64,000 bases of DNA, from assembly GCF_003991905.1 (NCBI RefSeq), contig NZ_RSCL01000005.1:186001-250000 (forward strand), written 5' to 3'. How positions within the stretch are numbered: the stretch's first letter is position 1; every line of letters starts with the position of its first letter. Shown here one piece after another: positions 49,524-59,144 of this stretch. The notes below the pieces were generated by a model. The model was not told where the DNA came from, searched no databases, and saw only the letters and a program-made list of their open reading frames with translations. The stretch comes from Dulcicalothrix desertica PCC 7102 (lineage in GTDB: Bacteria; Cyanobacteriota; Cyanobacteriia; Cyanobacteriales; Nostocaceae). The translations under genes and the position numbers were made by a program.

Positions 49524-49835
49524 ATGCTATTGTCTGCGAAACAAGCTGGCGATATAGCGTATTCGTTTTTGATGGAAGAATGGAATATATCGGAGTTAGA
49601 ATCAGACTGGTTTGTTGTTTTTAGTGCCCGGTTGTTAGGTCAGCATTGGTATGTAGTCGAAATAGGTGTTGAAGGATTGCCTGATAGGTGGTTTATTCAA
49701 GTCTATGATACTGGGGAGTGTGACCCAAATTATACTTTTAGTTCTCCCATTAACGGCTCTGATAAATACACCGACTTAGCACAAATTCCTCCTCTCATTG
49801 CTGAAATATTAGTATCTGAAAGAAATTCTCGTTAA
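49524..49835 (+). CDS. Hypothetical protein, third of a small operon
   Basis: A 103-residue soluble protein with several Trp residues. Ribosome site AAAGGAG lies in the end of the previous gene, so translation is coupled. No family recognised. The AGAAACCGGGTTT hairpin directly after the stop should terminate the operon. Confidence 0.55.
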   Translation: MLLSAKQAGDIAYSFLMEEWNISELESDWFVVFSARLLGQHWYVVEIGVEGLPDRWFIQVYDTGECDPNYTFSSPINGSDKYTDLAQIPPLIAEILVSERNSR

Positions 49836-49837
49836 TA

Positions 49838-49870
49838 AGAAACCGGGTTTTTTGAAGAAACCCGGTTTCT
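49838..49870 (+). terminator. Terminator of the 48837-49835 operon
   Basis: AGAAACCGGGTTT at 49838-49850 pairs with AAACCCGGTTTCT at 49858-49870, then AATATTT. It is the same element type as 43190-43258. Confidence 0.7.
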
Positions 49871-50027
49871 AATATTTAAATAAATCTTTAGATATAAAAC
49901 AATAGCGTTAAAGATGAACTAATTGAATAATTAAGAATCTAACTTTTGTGTCATATTTTGATAACATAATCATGTTATATTATATTGGTTAATGTGATGA
50001 GCGCTACGGAAATCGGTACTAACAACA

Positions 50028-50363
50028 ATGAATACTGAAGACCTTCTCGCAAAAGAATTCACTCGCATTTTAAAACAATACTATCCCACAGTCGGCGAGT
50101 TATTAGACGGCTGCTATATTAAAGTTATCGTCTCTTACTGGGGGCGCCCTCCAAAACGCATTCGGTATGTAGGAATTTATTGTACAGACGATATAATGCC
50201 CTACTTACAAGCGAAAAAAGAGGTTTTTAGAGAAATAGCAGATAACATGGGATTAATGCAAGTTGTGTTTTTAAACGCAACACGATTATTGCGTGACCCC
50301 AAATCTAGCTTAAAAAATGCAGACCCACGTTTATGGTTAGAATTGCACTTGATAGCAGCATAA
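50028..50363 (+). CDS. DUF2294-like small protein
   Basis: A 111-residue protein with a possible match to the DUF2294 family (GYIKVIVS-like strand, then the Arg-rich turn RPPKRIRYVGIYC). Role unknown. Monocistronic, with no ribosome site of note. Confidence 0.45.
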   Translation: MNTEDLLAKEFTRILKQYYPTVGELLDGCYIKVIVSYWGRPPKRIRYVGIYCTDDIMPYLQAKKEVFREIADNMGLMQVVFLNATRLLRDPKSSLKNADPRLWLELHLIAA

Positions 50364-50575
50364 AAAACTTACAATAATCACAACTTATATAGCTGTCATA
50401 AAATAGACAAGCAGGTGGCATTGGTTAAAAACTCGGAAAAAATTAAGCTATCAACCTTGAAGAGGAGTTAAGAGGAACGGATTATAGAATTTAGTTATTT
50501 GTCATGAGTGCTCATCACCTATAATTCATGACTCATAACTCCTCACTTGCAAACGCTAATAAAGGCTTTGAAACT

Positions 50576-50944
50576 ATGAATAATTACTCACAGTCTCCCG
50601 ATGATAAACCACCAGAAAATGTTTCACAGCTTGATAAAATGATGCAGGTTGAGCTTGAGCGTTCGATTGCTAGGTGTGTTTATGAAGAATGCGACCGAAT
50701 TACACAAGCATTATTATCAAACTGCCAATGGTATGTAACAAATCAAGCTTCGGTGTTAAAGTTAATTATTGATTGCCCTGATGTTGTAAGTTACTGGCAT
50801 ATCGTCAGCAACATTCCTCAAATAGGCAGCCGACTTGAGCGCTTTTCTAAAAATGCCAAAATTCGAGTTTATCCTCCAAGTGGTAAAGGAATGCCTTTTG
50901 AAATTAGTATTTCCGAAATTACAGCTTACCGCGATTGGATTTAA
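50576..50944 (+). CDS. Hypothetical protein
   Basis: A soluble protein of 122 residues if it starts at ATG 50576 (AAAGG about ten bases before). An upstream in-frame start at 50528 adds sixteen residues partly from repeat-like DNA. The segment QLDKMMQVELERSIARCVYEE is helical; no family recognised. Confidence 0.45.
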   Translation: MNNYSQSPDDKPPENVSQLDKMMQVELERSIARCVYEECDRITQALLSNCQWYVTNQASVLKLIIDCPDVVSYWHIVSNIPQIGSRLERFSKNAKIRVYPPSGKGMPFEISISEITAYRDWI

Positions 50945-50990
50945 TTAGCTCTCTGTTGTACTATACAGTACTATTTAGAGGCGCCGTTAG

Positions 50991-52160
50991 CTACAGCGTC
51001 TCTAGGGTATTTGATTGTGTGGCTGTTTTTGAATAATGCTGAAACTCATTAATAACTTGACGATAAAGCATAATATATTCGCTAACCATTTTTTCTGTTG
51101 CAAACCTTTCAGAATTGAGTAAGCTTTCTGATTTCAATGTGTCTATTGTTGGAAGATGATACAAAATTGTTGAAGCTGCATCTTCATGATTATTCGGTTT
51201 TATATAAATGGCAGCTTCCCCTCCCACATCATTCATAGGAGGGAGATTTGATGTAAATACGGGGCAACCACAAGCTTGAGCTTCGATCAGGGGCCAGCCA
51301 AAACCTTCTTGTAGAGAAGGAAATAGTAATGCTGTTGCCGTGGAATAAAGCGCGCGTAAATTTTCGTTATCAATGTTTACTAGTTCTATGACGTGTTGAG
51401 ATAAATAATGGTTCTTAATAAAGAAGCGCATTTCATCAGTCATTGATTTACCCACCATAACTAGATAAAAATCTGGATGGTTTTGTTTTAGCATCATATG
51501 ATAAAAAATCGATAGCACTCCCAAACGATTTTTATACCAGTGATTTGCGCCTACATGCAGAATAAAGCGACTATTTGGAGGAATTCCCAAATGAGTTAAA
51601 CGCTGCTTGGCTTCTGTTGGCGCCATTGGAGAATAAGGATAATTGAAACCTAAAGGAATAAAAGATATATTACGCGCGTTTAAAGAACAAATACGCATTA
51701 CATCCATTTTTGTTTGTTCCGAAATGCAAGCGACTTTTGCAGCTTTATTTAATCCATTTATAATCATTTTTTGTAAAATTTTACCTGTCCACCCAGTTTT
51801 GTAGTCAGAAAATTCTCCTAAACCAGAGCGGATAGGTAATAAGTCATGGCAAGTAACAACGTGTGGTATATTTTGTAAATACTTGGTGTAAATAGCATAG
51901 CCTTGTTCGCAAATGTGAACTACATCTGCCCAAAATAATTCTTCACGTAGTTCTGCTGGAAATAAAATATATTTATCTATATAAGCCAACCATTTTTTCA
52001 ATCCCTTTAAGGGTAAGGCTAATTTAGCGAAATAAGGTTTTGGACGAATAACACGCACTTGGTGTCCAAACTTGGTTAAATGAATTTCCAGCATTGAGGT
52101 AAACCGCTCCATGCTTTCTATTTCATCTGGTTGGTAATTACCAATCAGCAAGATTTTCAT
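50991..52160 (-). CDS. Family 4 glycosyltransferase
   Basis: A 389-residue GT-B enzyme. The Rossmann start is MKILLIGNYQPDEIESMERF, and the nucleotide-sugar site motif is FPSLQEGFGWPLIEAQACG, with the E-x7-E pair. The middle region HVGANHWYKNRLGVL is typical. It should transfer a sugar to an exopolysaccharide or envelope lipid-linked glycan. Last gene of the minus-strand cluster; 14 bases follow the PhyH gene. Confidence 0.88.
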   Translation of the reverse strand: MKILLIGNYQPDEIESMERFTSMLEIHLTKFGHQVRVIRPKPYFAKLALPLKGLKKWLAYIDKYILFPAELREELFWADVVHICEQGYAIYTKYLQNIPHVVTCHDLLPIRSGLGEFSDYKTGWTGKILQKMIINGLNKAAKVACISEQTKMDVMRICSLNARNISFIPLGFNYPYSPMAPTEAKQRLTHLGIPPNSRFILHVGANHWYKNRLGVLSIFYHMMLKQNHPDFYLVMVGKSMTDEMRFFIKNHYLSQHVIELVNIDNENLRALYSTATALLFPSLQEGFGWPLIEAQACGCPVFTSNLPPMNDVGGEAAIYIKPNNHEDAASTILYHLPTIDTLKSESLLNSERFATEKMVSEYIMLYRQVINEFQHYSKTATQSNTLETL

Positions 52161-52174
52161 TAATTATTGTAAAC

Positions 52175-53143
52175 CTATTTGTTCTTTGAGCGAATTGATT
52201 TGATATTCCACATGATTCGCTTAATGTTAATTATTACTCCACCAGGTAACAGAGTTATTGCTAAGTTTTTACTCAAAGTTTGAAATGTTTGAAACAATAA
52301 GTGCTTTTGTAAATTCCAGAATTCTGAAATTTTCATGGTAGCAATTGAGGAATTAGGAAATGCTGGGTAATCTCTTTTAAAGCCAAATCCTAGATAATCT
52401 ATTAACTCTGGAGTTAAATTATCTAAATATTCAGTATTTACTAGATTTTTTTCACCATGCCCTACATACTCACTACCAACTTGATCTACTTGAAAAAGTA
52501 AGGTATATCTAGTATAGTCTTTATCTTTAAAAGGTTCTGCCCTATGAACTGTGTGAATATCACATATTACCACACTTCCCTTTTTCATCGGTAGAGTTAA
52601 TATATCTTGGCTGTAGTTATTTTCAATAAAGCTATCGCTTAAATAAATTTCATGCTGATATTGACGAGACCAAGTTTGAGAATTTTTTACTAATTGAAAT
52701 GCATTAGTGGTTACATCTGATAAATAAAATAAAAATAATAGCCCTGGCATATTATGCTTGGCACTGAGTTGCTTTTCATACTGAAGGTTGTTATCAGTAT
52801 GCCAAGGCATGTGTCCTTTTTTAGTAGTTTTATAAACTCGATGATTGGTGAGTTTATAATCTTCATTAAAATATTTTTTACAAATATCTAAGACTTTTCT
52901 AGATGTGATAATATCGTATGCTTTTTTAGAATTAGCAAGACAATGGGTTAAAAATTTTATATCAGAAGCAATAACAACACCGACATCGTTAGTATTGACT
53001 AACAGTTTTTCAAAATCTATTTCTCTAAGTAATTCATCAACATACTCCTCGTTCAGTGCTTGCTCAAAAACAAAATATCCTTTGATTTTGAGATCATTAA
53101 CTATTTGATCTGTATTATAATTTATAAAGTTTGAATCAAACAT
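52175..53143 (-). CDS. Phytanoyl-CoA dioxygenase (PhyH)-family protein
   Basis: A 322-residue Fe(II)/2-oxoglutarate oxygenase. The metal triad is likely His-x-Asp in MPWHTDN (about 125-130) and the distal His in DIHTVHRAEP (about 195-200). The 2-oxoglutarate Arg lies in KDYTRYTLLFQ. Within the polysaccharide cluster it might modify a lipid or sugar-linked group. Substrate unknown. It has its own 416-base upstream gap, so it may be a separate unit with the 50991 gene. Confidence 0.8.
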   Translation of the reverse strand: MFDSNFINYNTDQIVNDLKIKGYFVFEQALNEEYVDELLREIDFEKLLVNTNDVGVVIASDIKFLTHCLANSKKAYDIITSRKVLDICKKYFNEDYKLTNHRVYKTTKKGHMPWHTDNNLQYEKQLSAKHNMPGLLFLFYLSDVTTNAFQLVKNSQTWSRQYQHEIYLSDSFIENNYSQDILTLPMKKGSVVICDIHTVHRAEPFKDKDYTRYTLLFQVDQVGSEYVGHGEKNLVNTEYLDNLTPELIDYLGFGFKRDYPAFPNSSIATMKISEFWNLQKHLLFQTFQTLSKNLAITLLPGGVIINIKRIMWNIKSIRSKNK

Positions 53144-53559
53144 AGATGTTGTTGGTGTGCCGTTTTTGTTTAGAATATTAGGACTAGTTAGATAAAATTA
53201 TTGTACATGTGTTCAAATCCTGACCTAAACAAACTTAATCAAAACTTTCATGATTTCATATTATCGAACGTTTTGCTCATAATTCTATTTACTGATTTTA
53301 TTGATAAAATCAGGTTTATTAGCCATAAAATAATTATTTGTTTATTTTGACTAATTATGATAAGTTTAATTACTTAAATTTTTGTTAAGCAATCTAATAT
53401 ATACAGGAAATATGTAATGATTTTGTCATGCTGAACGTAGGGCAGCATCTCTAAGATTCTTCACTGCGTTCAGAATGACAATTTATACCTGATTTGACTT
53501 TTCAAACATCTTATTGGACTGAATAAACTATATGTGTGTAAATTATAAATCTTTTAAGA
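53144..53559. other. Spacer inside the polysaccharide cluster
   Basis: About 415 bases between the PhyH gene and the acetyltransferase gene, both minus strand. AT-rich. Carries the inverted repeat at 53423-53481, a likely terminator for the upper operon, and probably a promoter for the PhyH/GT pair. Confidence 0.5.
53423..53481. repeat. Inverted repeat TTGTCATGCTGAACG
   Basis: TTGTCATGCTGAACG at 53423-53437 pairs with CGTTCAGAATGACAA at 53467-53481 with one mismatch. Same family as 17964-18046 and fragments near 36900 and 44800. Confidence 0.8.
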
Positions 53560-54102
53560 TTATGATAGCTTTCTTTTCTTGACAGGTTGAGCAGGGTTTC
53601 CTGCATAAATTGTCATTGGTTCTAGAGAGCGTGCAGTAACTCCGGCTAGTGTCAAGACCGCACCTTTACCAATTATAACTCCAGGTCCAATTACGGAGTT
53701 GGCGGCAATCCAACTGCTTTCTTGAATATAAATGGGAGCAGTTAGCAATTTAAAATTGGCATCATTCCAGTCATGGTTACCTGTACAAAGATAGACATTT
53801 TGCGACAGACAAGTATGACTTTCGATAGTCACATCGGCAAGGTTATCTATCCAAGCATTTTCACCAATCCACACATAATTTCCAACACTCAGGCGCCAAG
53901 GAAATTTTACCCGCACTCCAGGTTTAATGCGAACTCCTTTACCTATTTTGGCGCCAAAGGAACGGAGTATAAAAACCTTTATACTAGATAAAGGTAAATA
54001 ATAACTTCCTAATAAGGGCAAGCCAATAAAGTACCACAGTATTTGTTTCCAATAGGGGGCGCCTGGAGTGTAAGTGCTAAGAGTGTATTTATCTAGACGC
54101 AT
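53560..54102 (-). CDS. WcaF-type hexapeptide acetyltransferase
   Basis: A 180-residue left-handed beta-helix protein. The hexapeptide repeats run from GAKIGKGVRIKPGVRVKFP to IGPGVIIGKGAVL, with the catalytic His likely in TGNHDW. It ends in YAGNPAQPVKKRKLS, typical of sugar O-acetyltransferases. It acetylates exopolysaccharide precursors or polymer. The chosen start, ATG 54102 (MRLDKYTL), overlaps the upstream YdcF gene by 14 bases; the longer frame from 54261 overlaps far more and is unlikely. Confidence 0.85.
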   Translation of the reverse strand: MRLDKYTLSTYTPGAPYWKQILWYFIGLPLLGSYYLPLSSIKVFILRSFGAKIGKGVRIKPGVRVKFPWRLSVGNYVWIGENAWIDNLADVTIESHTCLSQNVYLCTGNHDWNDANFKLLTAPIYIQESSWIAANSVIGPGVIIGKGAVLTLAGVTARSLEPMTIYAGNPAQPVKKRKLS

Positions 54103-54685
54103 ATAATAAGGATTTATAACGAGGGTTAAGATTGGCTCCGGTACATCTTGTGACAATCCAGAGGATAGAGCGTCCGCTATCACGTAGAATGCGGAGCATA
54201 GATTCTTTAGGTTCGTTGGTGGGAACAACGATAGGAGTGAAGGTGATTCCTTGGCTACCAAGTATTAAAATGGCGATCGCTTTTGCGCGCGCCATGTGAA
54301 AATCGGAGGTAATCAAATATATGTGTTTAATCTTACGTTTTTGAAATTCAGGTACAAAAGTAGTAAAATTAGTTACCGTATCAATTGCACGATAATCTAA
54401 ATGTAAGCGGTCATCTGTTATACCAGCATTTTGATAGACAGGGCGGGCAAGGTTTGAGGGAACACCGCTAGAAACCCAAATATCTAGAGATGGAAAAGCC
54501 GAAGCAAATTGCGCTGTGAATTCTTCGCGGTCTATACCACCACCAAGGGTGAAGATAGCTTGTGGTTGAGGAGCTTGCCAGGAGGCGATTGCTAATTGTA
54601 TGGGTATCATATTTAGTAAGATAAACAACAATCCTACTAAAGTATAAATTCCATATTTTTTGATTTTGTTATGTAGATTTTTCAC
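54089..54685 (-). CDS. YdcF/DUF218-family membrane protein
   Basis: A 198-residue protein with an N-terminal membrane helix at about 13-35, then a DUF218 domain: IFTLGGGIDREE, the SSG turn, ITDDRLHLDYRAIDTVTNFTTF and HIYLITSDFHMARAKAIA. YdcF-like proteins (ElyC family) handle envelope or lipid carrier metabolism. It is in the polysaccharide cluster, between GT2 and acetyltransferase genes. Confidence 0.8.
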   Translation of the reverse strand: MKNLHNKIKKYGIYTLVGLLFILLNMIPIQLAIASWQAPQPQAIFTLGGGIDREEFTAQFASAFPSLDIWVSSGVPSNLARPVYQNAGITDDRLHLDYRAIDTVTNFTTFVPEFQKRKIKHIYLITSDFHMARAKAIAILILGSQGITFTPIVVPTNEPKESMLRILRDSGRSILWIVTRCTGANLNPRYKSLLYASR

Positions 54686-54702
54686 GTAATTAATTATTGG
54701 AT

Positions 54703-55479
54703 TTAAACATCTAGGGTGTTTAATTTTTCGTACTCAATTATTTGCATTGATAGTAAAATTTCAGCAAATACTCGCTGAAACGCATAATACCAACCATGCC
54801 ACCCGTCGAGGATACCACCTTTGAGGATGAGGCAGTAGATTAAGATAACGAACGGAGCAAAAAGCTTTTGCTTACGGATACGGTCTCCCAAACTTAATTC
54901 ACTCTCTGGGGTCTCTAGTAGTTTTTTGCTTTCAATTATCATGTAACGTTCTTGCGACCATAACCAACGAGTAAAAGGTTTACGATCATCGTGATAAATA
55001 AATCCTAGCAGTGGTTTGGAATCTCCTTTAACGCTAACGCGGTGAGCATGACCATCATCTCGATAAATAGCTTTTTCTCGTTTGTAAAGAACTTTACGCG
55101 GTGGTAGTAACGTAGCACGTAGAGGTTTACCAAAAACACAATATTTAAATGAAACTAAATAACTATTCACCTCAGTATCTTTTGGTAAAGATTTAATTTC
55201 AGCAATTAATTCGTCGCTTAATATGTAATCAGCATCTAAAGAGAGAACCCAAGGGGTGTTTATTTTTGATAAGCCGTAATTGCACTGATTGGCAAATGAT
55301 ATAAATTTGTGTTTAAATATTTCTACTTGAGGATATGCTCCCGTAATTTTTAATGTTTCATCTGTACTGTAGCTGTCAATAATGACTATTCTTTTTGCCC
55401 AAGTTAATTGTTGCAAAGTTCGATGAATATTTGGAGCTTCGTTGTAAGTTAAAATCAAAGGGGTGATTTCTTCTAGCAT
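54703..55479 (-). CDS. Family 2 glycosyltransferase
   Basis: A 258-residue GT-A enzyme: ITPLILTYNEAPNIHRTL, IVIIDSYSTDETLKI and the DXD metal site in LSLDADYILSDE. The GT2 branch resembles WaaE-like transferases that add sugars to lipopolysaccharide cores. ATG 55479 is chosen; the earlier in-frame start adds 15 residues over poor sequence. Follows the 55545 gene by 66 bases. Confidence 0.88.
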   Translation of the reverse strand: MLEEITPLILTYNEAPNIHRTLQQLTWAKRIVIIDSYSTDETLKITGAYPQVEIFKHKFISFANQCNYGLSKINTPWVLSLDADYILSDELIAEIKSLPKDTEVNSYLVSFKYCVFGKPLRATLLPPRKVLYKREKAIYRDDGHAHRVSVKGDSKPLLGFIYHDDRKPFTRWLWSQERYMIIESKKLLETPESELSLGDRIRKQKLFAPFVILIYCLILKGGILDGWHGWYYAFQRVFAEILLSMQIIEYEKLNTLDV

Positions 55480-55544
55480 AATTTTTGTAATATTTCTATT
55501 TCCTGTTAATATAAATGCGAGCAATTACTTACTTGTCTTAGATG

Positions 55545-56669
55545 CTATTTTTCATTAATCAACGCAAATTCTGCTAGATAATTTTTAGCAATCTCTTGGT
55601 AACTGTATCCTTTTGCTTTTTGGATAGCTTCCAAAGAAATTTGATAAGTTTGTCGTGAATTTGTAACTGCTAAATTCAAAATATTTGCTAATTCTTTGGC
55701 AGCATTAGGGCTACGATGGTCAAAAAAGTATCCAGTCGTTCCTTCCTGAATAAAATCTTTAAAACAACATAAATTTGATACAATTGGCACAAGACCTGAT
55801 GCCATTGCTTCTAAGGGGGCAAGTCCAAAAGATTCTCCTTTTTCTGCTAATGAAGGATAGCAAAATAGGTCTGCATTACGATAAGCCTCAGCTAGCTTAT
55901 GAACATCAAATATTGGTTCGACAAATTCAACATTTAATCCTTCTGCCTTGGTTTTGAGAGTATATAAGTATTTCTCTCCACCACCACCTTGATTTTCTTT
56001 ATATGGTCCGATAATTCTCAGCTTGGCTATAGAATTTGTCTGCGATGAAATTGAGAATGCATCCAAAAGAAGATGAATACCTTTTTCTGGATGAATTCTT
56101 CCCACATACAAAATAACCTTCTCTTTCTGTTCTAGTCTTGGGTGGCAGGTTGGAGAAAATATATTGGTATCAATTGGATTAGGAATAACCCGCATTCTAG
56201 AAATGGCAGCAGGATACTGGTTGGTAATGGCTTCTTCAATAGCGCGCGATGCGGCAGCAAAGAAGGTAGTTTTTGCATAAAGCCAATATTGTCCTTTAGG
56301 AAAGCGATTTACATTAATTACAATCTTGCCTGCCTTTGGATGTAAAGCAGCAAATACAGGTAACCAAAAGTCATTGATAACTAGAATGTCAGCAGGAGGT
56401 AATGTCGGAAAGTGAATCAAAGCATAGAAAAAATCTTTCAGTAAATCCAAAGTAATATTGGTGCTTTGAGGAAGTCCTCCTTGACGGATGTATTGAACAC
56501 CATTAATAACTTCTGTCTGTGGTTGTCCTGGATAGGAACGGCACAGAATTCTTACCTCATGACCTGCTGCCGCAAATTCTTCTGCTAAACCTTGCCAAAG
56601 TCGGGGAATAGCACCTCCTTGTACGGAAGGAACCGGAAGCCAAGGACCTGTAGCAATGGAAATAATCAT
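55545..56669 (-). CDS. Family 4 glycosyltransferase
   Basis: A 374-residue GT-B enzyme. The acceptor-side loop PSVQGGAIPRLW with GG is near the start. The donor site holds VGRIHPEKGIHLLLDA and YPSLAEKGESFGLAPLEAMASG. Start set at 56669 (MIISIATGPW); the longer frame overlaps the previous gene by 65 bases. The gap to the preceding gene is then 16 bases. Confidence 0.88.
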   Translation of the reverse strand: MIISIATGPWLPVPSVQGGAIPRLWQGLAEEFAAAGHEVRILCRSYPGQPQTEVINGVQYIRQGGLPQSTNITLDLLKDFFYALIHFPTLPPADILVINDFWLPVFAALHPKAGKIVINVNRFPKGQYWLYAKTTFFAAASRAIEEAITNQYPAAISRMRVIPNPIDTNIFSPTCHPRLEQKEKVILYVGRIHPEKGIHLLLDAFSISSQTNSIAKLRIIGPYKENQGGGGEKYLYTLKTKAEGLNVEFVEPIFDVHKLAEAYRNADLFCYPSLAEKGESFGLAPLEAMASGLVPIVSNLCCFKDFIQEGTTGYFFDHRSPNAAKELANILNLAVTNSRQTYQISLEAIQKAKGYSYQEIAKNYLAEFALINEK

Positions 56670-56685
56670 ATGTCTGTGCGCCTCT

Positions 56686-57927
56686 TTAAGAACTATAAAG
56701 CTGAATACAATCAGGCAATTCACCACCTCCAAGAATCCAGCGATAGACATCTGCTGTATCTTTAGCGATGGAGTTCCAAGAATATTTAGTTTTCGTCAAA
56801 GCTTGTCCTCTTAAACCCATTACTTTTCTTTCTTCGTCTGACATCTTCATTGCCTCAGCCAAAGCAGTTATGAGTGCCTGTTGATTATTATCAATCCACC
56901 AACCACATTCATAGCGCTCCAAATCTTCCCACGGGGCGCCTTTTGTCGTGATAACAGGCACTTTGCAAGCTAAAGACTCTGCTATTGCTATGCCAAAATT
57001 CTCTGAGTGAGTTGGCAAGACGAATAAATCAGCATTACTTAGAGCAGAAATTTTTTCTTGCCCTGATAGCATTCCAGTAAATGTAACTCTTTGGCGCAAA
57101 TTTAATTGTTCTGTTAGTGCTTCTAATTTCGCTTGATAGCCAATTAAGTCAGAACCAGCTATAACTAAATGCCAATCTGGAAATTGTGATTGTAGTTTTT
57201 GCCAAGCGAATAGTAAGTTATCTACGCCTTTTTTAGGATGAATTCTAGATAAGAATAATAACCATTTCTTATCATTAAGTTCAGGAAATAGTCGTGTTAA
57301 TACCTCCCTTTCTACTTGCTGATTATAAGAATCAGTATTAAGACCGTTTGGAATAAGAGCTATAGGTTGCTGAAAACCAAGCTGACGGATAGATTTTACT
57401 TCTTCACTAGATGTGGCGTTAAAAAGAACAGCACTGCTTAAATTTTTTCGTTCATACATTAACCATGCTAGCCACTTTTTGAATCTACTACGCTTTAAAG
57501 ACCAAGATTCAAGCATCCCATGAGGGGAAATAATTAAAGGTATACGATTATAATTTGCTGCTTGTCGAGCATAAAGGTTGGGAAACATCCATAAACCGTG
57601 ATTATGTATTAAGGATAATTCGGTTGTTGGTAGCTTTCGCATTGCATCAGCAAATTTTGGATGAAACCCCCGCACATTTTGTGCAATAAAATCGGCGTTA
57701 TAGCTATGTAAATAAGTATATTTACTTATAATTTGCTTTCCGTGTACTTTATAATCTAAAGTAAATAAATGATTGGATATTTTTTCATTGGCAAGAGCTT
57801 CTGTTAAATCACTTACCAACTTTGCCGGACCACCAGTATTTTCGTTTATGCTAGCTACAACATGATAAATATTGAGATTTTCTATAGTTGTATTGCCTAA
57901 ATTACCATCGTAAGAATAGATTTGCAT
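56686..57927 (-). CDS. Family 4 glycosyltransferase
   Basis: A 413-residue GT-B enzyme. Landmarks are GGPAKLVSDLTEAL (acceptor loop), FLSRIHPKKGVDNLL and LPTHSENFGIAIAESLACKVPVI. It belongs to the same polysaccharide operon; 23 bases separate it from the 57951 gene. The first twenty residues are unusually hydrophilic, so the start may be a little downstream. Confidence 0.88.
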   Translation of the reverse strand: MQIYSYDGNLGNTTIENLNIYHVVASINENTGGPAKLVSDLTEALANEKISNHLFTLDYKVHGKQIISKYTYLHSYNADFIAQNVRGFHPKFADAMRKLPTTELSLIHNHGLWMFPNLYARQAANYNRIPLIISPHGMLESWSLKRSRFKKWLAWLMYERKNLSSAVLFNATSSEEVKSIRQLGFQQPIALIPNGLNTDSYNQQVEREVLTRLFPELNDKKWLLFLSRIHPKKGVDNLLFAWQKLQSQFPDWHLVIAGSDLIGYQAKLEALTEQLNLRQRVTFTGMLSGQEKISALSNADLFVLPTHSENFGIAIAESLACKVPVITTKGAPWEDLERYECGWWIDNNQQALITALAEAMKMSDEERKVMGLRGQALTKTKYSWNSIAKDTADVYRWILGGGELPDCIQLYSS

Positions 57928-57950
57928 TGATATCCTATTATAAATAACAA

Positions 57951-59111
57951 CTATTTAGCCTTCGGTGCATAATTTTGCATCAAATTAGCAACAGTTTCCT
58001 GAAAGCGGTCAAAGCCAAATTTATCAATTACTTTTTGACGTAAAGCTTCTGGTTGGTAGATTAAAGAGTTAGTATAAGTGCCTTGCAAAATTTGAATAAG
58101 ATTTTGAGCGATTTCATCTACATTAGTAGGATTAACTAAAGCTCCTAATTCACCATGACAAAGTGGGTCTACTGCACCGTCTTGATTACCTGCTAATGTC
58201 GGTTTGCCGCAAGCTAATGCTTCTAAATAGACAATTCCAAATCCTTCTCCTTGACTTGGCATAGCAAATACATCACAAAGATTATAATGCTCGTTTAGTT
58301 CCTCATCAGGCACAAAACCTGCTAAAGTTACACAATCTTGCAAATTTAACTCAGAAATTAGTTGTTTAACACGACTCACATCATCTCCTTTTCCTACTAC
58401 AATATAATGAGCATCTGGAAGCTGGTGCCTAATTTGAGGTAAAGCTTGTAAAATTTGGTCATAGCCTTTATAACGTTCATCGGATGCTAAACGAGTAACA
58501 GTCAAAATAATTGGTTGCTCTGCTTTTAATTTGTAACGTTCAAGGAGATGAGCAGGTTTAGTAGTAATTTTAAAGCGATTGGCATCAAAGGTATTGAACA
58601 AAAGTAAAACTTTATCTGGGTCAAGATTTTGCTCTGATAATAAGCGGTCGCGCGTATAACTACTAACAGAAATAATTTTATCGGCAGATCTTAAAGCTGC
58701 TTGCAATTTTGGATTTGTAATATTCCAAGCGTCAACTCCATGAGCAACTGCCCAGTAAGGAGTACCGTTTAAACGTTTTAATTGATGAGCAGCGATAGCA
58801 AAGTTTAAGTGGGTAGAAATTACTAAGTTAGGCTTATCAATAAGACCTTGAGTAATAATTTTACTAGCAAACATCGGCGTGCGTAATTTCAGCGGAAACA
58901 TTCCACTGAAATGAAATTGAGTCTTATCTAAATAGTTAATATCTGATGAAGTCTTTATATCATGCTTAAGATAAACATTATATTTAGCATCAGCAAAGAG
59001 ATTTTGCAAAGCCTGCAACAAAAAAGCTGAATATACTTGGATTCCTCCCTTAAAGCCAAACATATTAGGGAACCACAAATCTAGTTTTGATGCAAAAGAT
59101 TGTTTTAACAT
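57951..59111 (-). CDS. Family 4 glycosyltransferase
   Basis: A 386-residue GT-B enzyme. Landmarks are FPNMFGFKGGIQVYSAFLLQAL, WAVAHGVDAWNI, ILTVTRLASDERYKGYDQIL and MPSQGEGFGIVYLEALACG. It is most like mannosyl- or galactosyl-transferases but the sugar cannot be read from sequence. Operon member; 33 bases from the next gene. Confidence 0.88.
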   Translation of the reverse strand: MLKQSFASKLDLWFPNMFGFKGGIQVYSAFLLQALQNLFADAKYNVYLKHDIKTSSDINYLDKTQFHFSGMFPLKLRTPMFASKIITQGLIDKPNLVISTHLNFAIAAHQLKRLNGTPYWAVAHGVDAWNITNPKLQAALRSADKIISVSSYTRDRLLSEQNLDPDKVLLLFNTFDANRFKITTKPAHLLERYKLKAEQPIILTVTRLASDERYKGYDQILQALPQIRHQLPDAHYIVVGKGDDVSRVKQLISELNLQDCVTLAGFVPDEELNEHYNLCDVFAMPSQGEGFGIVYLEALACGKPTLAGNQDGAVDPLCHGELGALVNPTNVDEIAQNLIQILQGTYTNSLIYQPEALRQKVIDKFGFDRFQETVANLMQNYAPKAK

Positions 59112-59144
59112 TTTGAAATAGAATATGTAAAATTAGATTAATAT

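Noticed and set aside
48837-50944. Considered as a CRISPR or phage region because of several small genes
   Set aside because: No regularly spaced repeats, integrase, capsid or cas genes were seen.
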